DNA of 64,000 nucleotides from JAWSVE01 sp050789445 (GTDB lineage Bacteria; Pseudomonadota; Gammaproteobacteria; Pseudomonadales; Cellvibrionaceae), in the NCBI GenBank assembly GCA_050789445.1, contig JAILXR010000001.1:3348001-3412000 (forward strand), read 5' to 3'. Position 1 is the stretch's first letter, and every line of letters begins with the position of its first letter. Below the pieces are notes generated by a model that worked only from the letters and a program-made list of their open reading frames with translations, was not told the origin of the DNA and did not search any database. The translations under genes were made by a program, and so were the position numbers. Positions 43,567 to 51,311 of the stretch are shown here, in pieces.

Positions 43567-44247
43567 ATGCAAAAAAAAATTGTAAATAAAAAATTGCCAC
43601 TAATTATTTTTGATTGTGATGGCGTGCTAGTTGATAGTGAAGATATCGCGAACCAAGTTCTAGTCAAGCATATCCAACAGTTAGGAGTGGATATTACAGA
43701 AGACCACGGGAGCCGATTATACCGTGGCTTATCGATGTCTACGATATTAGACAAAATAAAATCTCAAATTAATTTTCCTTTACCTGAATATTTTTTGGAG
43801 AACCTTCAGAAGGAAACATTTTTGCATTTTTCACGAAGCTTAAAGGCTGTTTCTGGTGTGGAGAGTGTAATTATTTGGCTGATGGAGAAGGGCTACAATA
43901 TATGCGTAGCGTCGAGCGGGAGTTATGACAAATTAGATTTAACCTTGTCCATTACTGGACTTGATTCTTATTTCGCTCCCAATATATTTAGTGCTTCTGA
44001 AGTTCAAAAAGGAAAGCCGTTTCCAGATCTTTTTTTATACGCTGCGGATCAAATGGGGTTTGCTGCTGAAGAGTGTATTGTTATTGAAGATTCCCTTCCT
44101 GGAGTAATGGCTGCAAGCCGAGCAAATATGGCTGTTTTTGCATACTGTAAGTGCCAAACTAAAATCTCTATCGATCAAATGTCCGAGCTTGGGGCGACCA
44201 TCTTTCATGATATGAATGAGCTCACTAGCTTCTTCCACAGAATATAA
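43567..44247 (+). CDS. HAD superfamily phosphatase (beta-phosphoglucomutase-like)
   Basis: 226 residues from the ATG at 43567. Motif I IIFDCDGVLVDSE with the nucleophile Asp; motif II VASSG; motif III Lys in KGKPFPDLFLYAA; motif IV VIEDSLPGVMAA. A helical cap after motif I makes it a subclass I (Gph/PgmB/YniC-like) enzyme. Substrate probably a sugar phosphate or phosphoglycolate, not decidable from sequence. Confidence 0.9.
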   Translation: MQKKIVNKKLPLIIFDCDGVLVDSEDIANQVLVKHIQQLGVDITEDHGSRLYRGLSMSTILDKIKSQINFPLPEYFLENLQKETFLHFSRSLKAVSGVESVIIWLMEKGYNICVASSGSYDKLDLTLSITGLDSYFAPNIFSASEVQKGKPFPDLFLYAADQMGFAAEECIVIEDSLPGVMAASRANMAVFAYCKCQTKISIDQMSELGATIFHDMNELTSFFHRI

Positions 44248-44310
44248 ATCACCGATTAAGAAACGTTATCTCTAATGACAAAAAAAAGGGGTGGGTATAA
44301 ACTTTACTAT

Positions 44311-44329
44311 TAATAAGCTTTGCTTATTA
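44311..44329. promoter_or_regulatory. Perfect 19-bp palindrome, candidate MarR operator
   Basis: TAATAAGC-TTT-GCTTATTA, 90 bases upstream of the marR-type gene that heads the efflux operon. Size and AT-rich twofold symmetry fit MarR-family operators. It has no T-run, so it is not a convincing terminator. Confidence 0.55.
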
Positions 44330-44418
44330 TAAGCCTAGTTTCTGCTGTTCTATAAATGCTCTATATAGGCAGCTTTTGGAGCTACCAGTTGATGTTGAGA
44401 GTTGAGGTTTAATAGAGA

Positions 44419-44868
44419 ATGATGATTTTTGATGAATCCAGTGTTGGTTTTTTAATTACAGATGTATCTAGGTTGTTAAGAAGAGCATTTCAGCGCCGAA
44501 TGGCAGAAGGAGAGTTAACGTTGGCTCAGTCCAGAGCATTGGTGTATATCGCGCGACACCCTGGGATTCGTCAAGTCGAATTAGCGGATTTGTTAGAAGT
44601 GCAGCCGATTACATTGGCTCGCTTAGTCGACCAGCTGGAGTTACTCGAATTAGTTGAACGTCGAGCGGATCCTCGTGATCGTCGAGCTTACCAGTTATTC
44701 ATTTTGGAAAAAGCAAATAATTACTTGGAGCATATTCAAAAAGTGATTTGCGAGATGAGAGACGAAGCATTTAAAGGTATGACAGAGGAAGAAAAAAAGA
44801 TCATGTGCAGTGCGCTGGAGAAAACAAGAAATAATCTTTCAGTTAAAGGCCGCAAGTATGACAGGTAA
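44419..44868 (+). CDS. MarR-family transcriptional regulator
   Basis: 149 residues. Winged helix-turn-helix with LTLAQSRALVYIARHPGIRQVELADLLEVQPITLARLVDQLE and the wing LVERRADPRDRRAYQLFI. Its stop overlaps the start of the HlyD gene by 11 bases, so it is co-transcribed with the efflux pair, like EmrR with EmrAB. Probably an autorepressor relieved by toxic compounds, acting at 44311-44329 (inference). Confidence 0.93.
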   Translation: MMIFDESSVGFLITDVSRLLRRAFQRRMAEGELTLAQSRALVYIARHPGIRQVELADLLEVQPITLARLVDQLELLELVERRADPRDRRAYQLFILEKANNYLEHIQKVICEMRDEAFKGMTEEEKKIMCSALEKTRNNLSVKGRKYDR

Positions 44869-45898
44869 AAAGAATTTCGGTAAAACACGCCTGATACTTC
44901 TTGTGATTGGTCCCGCTATACTTTTATTTTTTTCTTTGATTGTTTATTTTCAAAGTGGTCGTTTTGTTGAAACTGATAATGCTTATGTTCAGTCGGATAT
45001 TATTCCAATTAGCTCAGAAGTTTCTGGAATTGTCGAGAATGTCTTAGTGTTAGAGAATCAATGGGTCGAAAAAGGAGCTGTGTTGTTTGAGTTAGAGACA
45101 GAACCTTTTGTCGTTGAAATAGAAAAAGCAAAAGCAAGGCTCGAGGAAGCTAAAGCTGACCTAAGCGCATTGAAAATAAGTTATTTAGAAAAGCAAGCGA
45201 GTATTGATCTAGCTAAATCGAATGCAGATTTTGCTAAAAAAGAGTTGGAGCGTCAGCAGGAATTAAAGGGAAAGAATTTTGTTTCTGCGTCAACGTTTGA
45301 TGATTTGGAGCATGCGGTAGATATTACTGAGCAGCAGTTAAAAGTTTTAAGCCTAGATTTGAAAAAAATTGAAGCAAGTTTAGGTGGGAATGCTAAATCA
45401 TCTGTGATGTCTCACCCTAGATATTTAGGTGCGGTAGCTAGCATGCGCAGTGTCGAATTAGATTTAGAAAAAACAAAAATTATCGCACCTAATGCGGGAT
45501 ATGTTAGCCAACTTCCAAAGCAGGGTGCTTATGCTCGATCGGGTAATATGTTATCGGCTTTGGTAGTGAATCAATCGGTATGGATTGATGCAAATTTTCC
45601 CGAAACTGATTTGACATATGTTCGTTCTGGGCAGTCAGTTGATGTACATATAGATACTTATCCTGATGAAATATGGGAAGGCGTGGTTGAGAGTATTAGT
45701 CCTGCTACTGGAGCGGAATTTGCAATTTTGCCTCCTCAAAATGCAACGGGAAATTGGATTAAGATTGCACAAAGGATTCCAGTACGGATTTCATTGTCCT
45801 TTTCATCAGATGCGCCGCCGCTAAGAACGGGCATGAGTGCTGTTGTAGAAATTGATACTGAACATAAAAAAAAGTTGTTCGGTTTTTTATCTAGATAA
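44858..45898 (+). CDS. HlyD/EmrA-family membrane fusion protein
   Basis: 346 residues from the ATG at 44858 (AAAGG 8 bases upstream), which overlaps the marR end. A GTG at 44810 would add 16 residues but lies inside marR. One membrane helix (LILLVIGPAILLFFSLIVYF), then FVETDNAYVQSDIIPIS and GIVENVLVLENQWVEKG (lipoyl half), a coiled-coil hairpin (about 85-180), and IIAPNAGYVSQLPKQGAYA (second half). Periplasmic adaptor linking the EmrB-type pump to an outer-membrane channel, which is not encoded here. Confidence 0.93.
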   Translation: MTGKKNFGKTRLILLVIGPAILLFFSLIVYFQSGRFVETDNAYVQSDIIPISSEVSGIVENVLVLENQWVEKGAVLFELETEPFVVEIEKAKARLEEAKADLSALKISYLEKQASIDLAKSNADFAKKELERQQELKGKNFVSASTFDDLEHAVDITEQQLKVLSLDLKKIEASLGGNAKSSVMSHPRYLGAVASMRSVELDLEKTKIIAPNAGYVSQLPKQGAYARSGNMLSALVVNQSVWIDANFPETDLTYVRSGQSVDVHIDTYPDEIWEGVVESISPATGAEFAILPPQNATGNWIKIAQRIPVRISLSFSSDAPPLRTGMSAVVEIDTEHKKKLFGFLSR

Positions 45899-45957
45899 AA
45901 TTCAATGTAATTAAACATCGCGTTTTTAAAGGTGGCGTGATTTTTTGGTGTTTTCAA

Positions 45958-47487
45958 ATGTCATCTGAAGTTGATTTTGATAAAAATGTAGTAAAAAATA
46001 AAAAACAACGCGCATTAATAACGGCAGCGGTTATGCTCGCTACTATTATGCAAGCTATCGATACGACAATAGCGAATGTCGCTCTGCCTCATATGCAGGG
46101 AAGTATGGGGGTTTTTCAAGATCAAATCTCATGGGTTTTAACTTCTTATATTCTAGCAGCAGCAATTTTCATTCCCCTCACTGGTTATTTGGTTTCTCGC
46201 CTAGGGCGAAAACGATTGTTTTTAATTAGTGTTGCCGGTTTTACGCTAACATCTATGATGTGTGGTGCAGCCCAAGATATTTATCAAATTGTTATTTTTC
46301 GTTTTCTTCAAGGTGTTTTTGGCGCGCCATTAGTTCCGCTTTCTCAAGCAATAATGTTAGACAGCTATCCGCGAAAACAGCATGGCTCGGCAATGGCTAT
46401 GTGGGGGATGGGGGTTATGTTGGGTCCCATTATTGGCCCGACACTGGGAGGCTGGTTAACAGAATATTACAGCTGGCGCGCCGTTTTTTATATTAATCTG
46501 CCGCTGGGGGTAATTACGTGGTTTGGTTTGGCAGCTTTTTTGCGAGAAACGCCTATAGATATGAAACGGCGATTCGATTTAATGGGATTTGCTTTTCTAA
46601 GCATCAGTATTGCTGGGCTGCAAATGATGTTGGATCGGGGAGAATCTCTAAATTGGTTTGCTAGCGTTGAAATAATCATAGAGTCGGTTGTCGCATTATT
46701 GTTTTTATATTTTTTTATTGTTCATATATTCACGATTAAAGATCCGTTTATTGATCCAAAAATATTTAAGGATAGAAATTTTTCAGCAGGCATGCTGTTC
46801 ATGTTTTTGATTGGTATTATCTTACTTGCGGTTTTGGCGTTGCTGCCGCCATTCATGCAGGGCTTAATGGGGTATCCTATTATTGATATTGGAAATCTTT
46901 TAGCTCCGCGAGGTGCCGGTACGATGTTGAGTATGCTGATAGTCGGACGGTTGGTTGAAAAAATAGATCCCAGAAGTTTTGTTTTGTTGGGTTTACTTTT
47001 GATAGCCTACTCGTTAAGACAGATGTCCTTTTTCACCCACGAAGTCAGCGGCAGTACAATTGTCATGTCTGGGTTTATACAAGGTGTTGGTTTGGGTTGT
47101 ATTTTTGTCCCTTTGTCGACGCTCACGTTTGCAACTCTCGGGCCTGCAATGAGAATGGAGGCAACACCGTTGTATAATTTAATTCGCAATCTTGGCAGCA
47201 GCTTAGGCGTTTCTATTGTTATTACAATGTTGTCGCAAAACTCTCAAATTAACCATGAAGGTCTTGTCAGTTTTATAGAGCCTAATAACTTAGGCCTTAG
47301 ATTGTTAGTTGAAAAGGGTGCTGTTGATATGCAAAATGATATTGGTCTTTCATTGATCAATGGCTTGGTTACCCAGCAAGCTGTGTTACTTGCTTACCTG
47401 CAAGATTTTCGTTTTATGATGTGGTTGACTTTATTTTCAATACCTTTGTTGTTTTTGTTGAAGGTGCCTGATAGAGAGTTGAACTAA
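45958..47487 (+). CDS. EmrB/QacA-family (DHA2) drug efflux transporter
   Basis: 509 residues. 14 membrane helices; motif A GYLVSRLGRKRLFLISV; motif D1 ATIMQAIDTTIANVALPHMQGSMG; motif C GVMLGPIIGPTLGGWLTEYYSWRAVFYINLP. Start is ATG 45958 (weak GGTG 7 bases upstream); a GTG at 45937 with AAAGGTGG is also possible and would add seven residues. Proton-driven export of hydrophobic compounds together with the preceding HlyD protein. Third gene of the marR-hlyD-emrB operon. Confidence 0.93.
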   Translation: MSSEVDFDKNVVKNKKQRALITAAVMLATIMQAIDTTIANVALPHMQGSMGVFQDQISWVLTSYILAAAIFIPLTGYLVSRLGRKRLFLISVAGFTLTSMMCGAAQDIYQIVIFRFLQGVFGAPLVPLSQAIMLDSYPRKQHGSAMAMWGMGVMLGPIIGPTLGGWLTEYYSWRAVFYINLPLGVITWFGLAAFLRETPIDMKRRFDLMGFAFLSISIAGLQMMLDRGESLNWFASVEIIIESVVALLFLYFFIVHIFTIKDPFIDPKIFKDRNFSAGMLFMFLIGIILLAVLALLPPFMQGLMGYPIIDIGNLLAPRGAGTMLSMLIVGRLVEKIDPRSFVLLGLLLIAYSLRQMSFFTHEVSGSTIVMSGFIQGVGLGCIFVPLSTLTFATLGPAMRMEATPLYNLIRNLGSSLGVSIVITMLSQNSQINHEGLVSFIEPNNLGLRLLVEKGAVDMQNDIGLSLINGLVTQQAVLLAYLQDFRFMMWLTLFSIPLLFLLKVPDRELN

Positions 47488-47549
47488 CAAATTTTATTGA
47501 ATGTGGTTTTAATGTTTTTAAAAATATAAATCCTAAATAGGTGGATAGT

Positions 47550-48356
47550 TTGTCAGAAAATAAAATGTTGAATGATAGAGTGTGGGATGAAATTAGAAAG
47601 GAGGCTGAAGAGGTGGTTAAAGTTGAACCTGCTTTGGCCAGTTATTATTATGCTGCAATATTAAAACACGATACTTTATCTGAAGCGATTAGCTTTGAGT
47701 TAGCTAATAAATTGAATAGCGGTACTGTTCCTGCAATGCTGCTGCGAGAATTAATTGAACAGGTTATATTGGATAAGGCCGGTGTGTTTGATTCGATGGT
47801 CAAAGATATTTGCGCACATAAAGATAGGGATCCAGCGTGCGATAAATATTCCACGCCATTACTTTACTTTAAAGGCTTTAACGCTCTTGCTGCTCATCGT
47901 ATCGGGCATGAGTTGTGGTTAGATGGGCGAGAGTATTTAGCGTTGTATCTACAAAATCAAATATCGGAACGCTTTGGTGTAGATATTCATCCTGGGGCAG
48001 CGCTAGGCAGTGGTATCATGATTGATCATGCGACTGGTTTGGTGATTGGTGAGACGTCAGTCCTTGGTAATAACATTTCAATTTTACATTCAGTGACGCT
48101 GGGGGGGATTGGTTGTGAATCTGGCGATCGTCACCCTAACATTGGCAACGATGTTTTGATTAGTGTCGGAGCAAAAATTCTAGGTAATGTCTCTGTTGGG
48201 GAGGGTGCAAAAATTGCGGCTGGAAGTGTTGTATTAGCAGACATTCCTCCGTATACGACGGTAGCAGGTGTGCCGGCCCGAGCGATAGGAAAGGCGGCTG
48301 AACAGCATTCACTGTCTTCTATGGAAAATTTATGGGAAAAAATGAATTGCGACTGA
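47550..48356 (+). CDS. cysE: Serine O-acetyltransferase
   Basis: 268 residues from a TTG at 47550, with AGGTGG 5 bases upstream; GTG 47541 and ATG 47565 are alternatives. The N-terminal helical domain includes LYFKGFNALAAHRIGHELW; the left-handed beta-helix has hexapeptide repeats (FGVDIHPGAALGSGIMIDHATGLVIG). Active-site His residues lie in IDHATG and LHSVTLGG. First step of cysteine synthesis from serine. Length matches the feedback-inhibited E. coli type (273). Confidence 0.95.
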   Translation: MSENKMLNDRVWDEIRKEAEEVVKVEPALASYYYAAILKHDTLSEAISFELANKLNSGTVPAMLLRELIEQVILDKAGVFDSMVKDICAHKDRDPACDKYSTPLLYFKGFNALAAHRIGHELWLDGREYLALYLQNQISERFGVDIHPGAALGSGIMIDHATGLVIGETSVLGNNISILHSVTLGGIGCESGDRHPNIGNDVLISVGAKILGNVSVGEGAKIAAGSVVLADIPPYTTVAGVPARAIGKAAEQHSLSSMENLWEKMNCD

Positions 48357-48482
48357 TCGTAAGCAGAAACAAATGATTTGCACGGTTGTCTGTATTCTAT
48401 CTTGAAAAATAGACTATAGGCACAATATTGCTAAATGGTTATTCAAAAGGTTAGAGCTAAAAAAGCTTAGAGAGAGATACGA

Positions 48483-49367
48483 ATGTTAAGAATAGGATTG
48501 TTTTTGTTAACTAATATCGCTGTCTTGGTTGTTGCCAGCATTACATTAAATTTATTAGGTGTTGGTAGTTATCTTGATAGCACAGGGACAAATTTAAATC
48601 TTCGATCATTATTAATATTTTGTGCCGTTTTTGGTATGGCAGGATCAATTGTTTCGTTATTTATTTCAAAATGGATGGCGAAAAAAAGTACTCGAACGCA
48701 AATTATAGAAACACCTGCTAATGCTCAGGAACGATGGCTGTTTGATACTGTCGCTGAGCTTGCACGAAAAGCGGAAATTGGAATGCCTGAAGTTGGAGTT
48801 TTTCCATCTGAACAATCGAATGCTTTTGCCACAGGGTGGAATAAAAATAAATCGTTAGTTGCTGTTAGTACGGGTTTGTTGTCTCGATTTGATAAGGAAG
48901 AAGTTCGTGCGGTATTGGGACATGAAATTGGTCATGTTGCTAATGGCGATATGATAACGCTAGCCTTGATACAAGGCGTTGTGAATACATTCGTCATGTT
49001 TTTTGCTCGTATCATTGGGCACACTGTTGATCGGGTGGTGTTTAAGACGGAGCGCGGTCATGGCATTGGATATTATATGGCGACTTTTATTTCTGAGATG
49101 GTTTTGGCTTTTTTAGCGTCGATGATAGTAGCGTGGTTTTCAAGGCGTCGTGAATTTCGTGCTGATATTGCCGGCGCTGATTTAGCTGGTCGTAATGCGA
49201 TGATTAATGCGTTGCAGCGATTACAGCAAGAGTCATCATCGGTTACTGAAATGCCAGGGACTTTAAAGGCGTTTGCTATCTCTTCTAATTTTTCAAAAAT
49301 GGGAGCGGCTTTTTCAACGCATCCTCCTTTAGAGGTCAGGATTGCAGCTTTGCGAGAGAGAATTTAA
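48483..49367 (+). CDS. htpX: Membrane metalloprotease HtpX
   Basis: 294 residues, usual length. Two N-terminal helices, zinc motif VLGHEIGHVANGDM, two further helices, and the third ligand Glu in RRREFRADIAGADLAG. Inner-membrane quality-control protease with its active site in the cytoplasm, acting beside FtsH. E. coli htpX is under Cpx control; no Cpx box was checked here. Confidence 0.96.
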   Translation: MLRIGLFLLTNIAVLVVASITLNLLGVGSYLDSTGTNLNLRSLLIFCAVFGMAGSIVSLFISKWMAKKSTRTQIIETPANAQERWLFDTVAELARKAEIGMPEVGVFPSEQSNAFATGWNKNKSLVAVSTGLLSRFDKEEVRAVLGHEIGHVANGDMITLALIQGVVNTFVMFFARIIGHTVDRVVFKTERGHGIGYYMATFISEMVLAFLASMIVAWFSRRREFRADIAGADLAGRNAMINALQRLQQESSSVTEMPGTLKAFAISSNFSKMGAAFSTHPPLEVRIAALRERI

Positions 49368-49414
49368 AACTGGATGGCGTGTAAATATGAGAAAAGCTTT
49401 CTTTTTTTGTTGAG

Positions 49415-49690
49415 TTAGTGATTGATAACGGCTTTTCCAAAACTGTCTTTGCTTGTTGTTTCGGGGGGGGCGATTTCGCCATTAGTCGATAGCCATGCGA
49501 GCACATTTTCTCGGCTGCTCAGCATATCACTGTATATTTTTATCACTGTTTGGTTAGGAGTTTTTTGATTGTTAAGATATTTTAATTTATCTTCTAAAAA
49601 AGCAATGTCAGCGGCGACTTTTTTTCCCATTATTGTCATATCTGAAATGTCTTTTTCGTCATGCTCTTTTTGATACTTCTGGTTGATCAT
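49415..49690 (-). CDS. Small hypothetical protein with a C8 tract in its gene
   Basis: 91 residues, soluble, charged and helical (KKVAADIAFLEDKLKYLNNQ), with no signal or known domain. AGG about 10 bases before the ATG supports translation. A run of eight C on the coding strand (49463-49470, plus-strand G) encodes part of EIAPPET near the C-terminus; slippage there would change only the last 20 or so residues. Confidence 0.65.
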   Translation of the reverse strand: MINQKYQKEHDEKDISDMTIMGKKVAADIAFLEDKLKYLNNQKTPNQTVIKIYSDMLSSRENVLAWLSTNGEIAPPETTSKDSFGKAVINH

Positions 49691-50127
49691 TCGATTCTAC
49701 CTATACAATATTCAACTAATCGTTCATTCAGATACCGCTTTCTCGCGGTATCAGTGCTTATTCGGAAGTTCTTACATTAACGATAGCAGAGCTCGCCAAT
49801 ATAGAAAGAATGTGATGCTATAACTAACGCTATTTTCAATATCGAAATGAAATGGAACAGGTCTAGTTGCTGTAGAATTAGCATGTCCTATTTTCATTTT
49901 TCCGAATTTTTCTCATATGTTTGTATCTTTATACCGCCAAGGTTAAAGTTGTGATCGATTGTCGATAAAATCTTCTGAGTATTCGCGCATATTTAGTGTT
50001 TGATATAGGATAATTATCTAAGATATCTATAGGGAATGGTCTAAATTGAAAGTGACAGTGATAATCAAGAGTATTAGCTTGAAGGGGAACTTAAGATCAC
50101 AATTGATAAGAGTGAATAGATAATATT
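49691..50127. other. Intergenic stretch with an 8-bp inverted repeat
   Basis: GATACCGC/GCGGTATC (49731-49738, 49745-49752) is a perfect 8-bp stem with a 6-base loop, about 40 bases upstream of the small gene read leftwards. No T-run, so more likely a regulator site or cruciform than a terminator. No ORF is supported. Confidence 0.45.
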
Positions 50128-51012
50128 ATGAGCGAGCCTAAATACGACATTATATTTCGAGGTGACGTAGTTGCAGGTAACAACATCGTTGAAGTAAAGC
50201 AGCGATTGGGTCAACTCTTTAAGATTGAAGCTGCTAAAGTTGATGCGTTATTTACAGGTCGGGCGGTTCCATTAAAGCGAAATGTTGATTTGCATACTGC
50301 TGAGAAATATAAAGCTATTTTGCTTAAGGCGGGCGCTCAAGTATCATTAAAAGATATGTCTAAGGCTGAGCCGATCAAGGCCGCGACTAAAGTAAACCCG
50401 TCATCGAATTCGGTTGATTCTAAAAGTAGTCCAGCTTCAGTTCCCGTTAAAGAAAAGCCTCTTACCCTTAAAGAGCGATTAGCAAAAGCGGCTAAAGAGG
50501 AAGAGGCGCTCGCGAAAATTCAAGCAAAAGCAGAGGCTAAACATCAAGCTGATGGCAAAGATGATCTAGGGCAAGAAGGATTTGTCTTAGCTCCTGTAGG
50601 CGCTGTGCTGGGAACTGTAAAACAGCAGTCACCAGAAGGCGTTATCCAGGTAGATACTAGTCATTTATCGGCAAGCCTTCCGGAGGGAGAGTTACTAGCT
50701 CCCGATGAAAAAAAACCGGATATTGTGGTAGATATCGATGTGAGTGATATCGATATTGCCGAAGTTGGGGCTGATCTCATGGCAGCCTCTGAAAAAGTCA
50801 GTGAACATATCAAGCTCATTGAAGCGGGTAATTATGATTTGGCAGATCTTGGTGCCGATCTTCTCACTGCTGCAGAAAAGCCAACTGTGCCACCAGTTGA
50901 AATTGCTGACGTTAATTTTGATCTTGCACCGGTTGGTAGCGATGTCGGAGAGATTAAAAAACCTACGCCACCGCCGCCACCAGATACAGGCTCTCTCTCC
51001 TTATCTGAGTAA
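50128..51012 (+). CDS. Conserved-looking protein with N-terminal YDIIFRG domain and repeated acidic C-terminus
   Basis: 294 residues. N-terminal globular region (about 1-75: YDIIFRGDVVAGNNIVEVKQ, FTGRAVPLKRNVDLHTAEKY, ILLKAGAQV) resembles a small domain found in front of membrane or zinc-ribbon domains in other gammaproteobacteria. A Lys/Ala/Glu-rich helix follows, then an acidic tail with repeats (FVLAPVGAVLG, AEVGADLMAASE, ADLGADLLTAAE, FDLAPVGSDVG) and a Pro-rich end. No signal or membrane segment. Function unknown. Confidence 0.75.
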   Translation: MSEPKYDIIFRGDVVAGNNIVEVKQRLGQLFKIEAAKVDALFTGRAVPLKRNVDLHTAEKYKAILLKAGAQVSLKDMSKAEPIKAATKVNPSSNSVDSKSSPASVPVKEKPLTLKERLAKAAKEEEALAKIQAKAEAKHQADGKDDLGQEGFVLAPVGAVLGTVKQQSPEGVIQVDTSHLSASLPEGELLAPDEKKPDIVVDIDVSDIDIAEVGADLMAASEKVSEHIKLIEAGNYDLADLGADLLTAAEKPTVPPVEIADVNFDLAPVGSDVGEIKKPTPPPPPDTGSLSLSE

Positions 51013-51142
51013 CTGTCCTTTCCCAGCCTCGGGGATCAGGTGATTATTAGCCTGTTTTCTTGTTTTGTTATACCCCCCTTAATACCGTCTTTCCTTTTTT
51101 AGATTCTATGGTTTAGTTGGTAGTTCCTGCAAAAAGCTGGAG

Positions 51143-51158
51143 TGGCACAGAAGTTGTA
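51143..51158 (+). promoter_or_regulatory. Near-consensus sigma-54 promoter motif
   Basis: TGGCACAGAAGTTGTA, about 155 bases upstream of the molybdoenzyme gene. The -24 box is perfect, but the -12 box is TTGTA instead of TTGCA, so the invariant GC is lost. It may be a weak or non-functional sigma-54 site. Sigma-54/NtrC control would make sense for a nitrate-assimilation-like enzyme. Confidence 0.3.
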
Positions 51159-51311
51159 ATGCTAAGAGTAAATTACTTCCTAAATGACACTATAAGCCAC
51201 GTTATGCACGGTAATAGAACAAAATTAGCGTTTTAAAGTGCAATATAGGCTGTCGCTGGTTTTATACTTGGTCTATTTAGGAGCATAAAAACACTCGGAG
51301 GAACCAAAATA

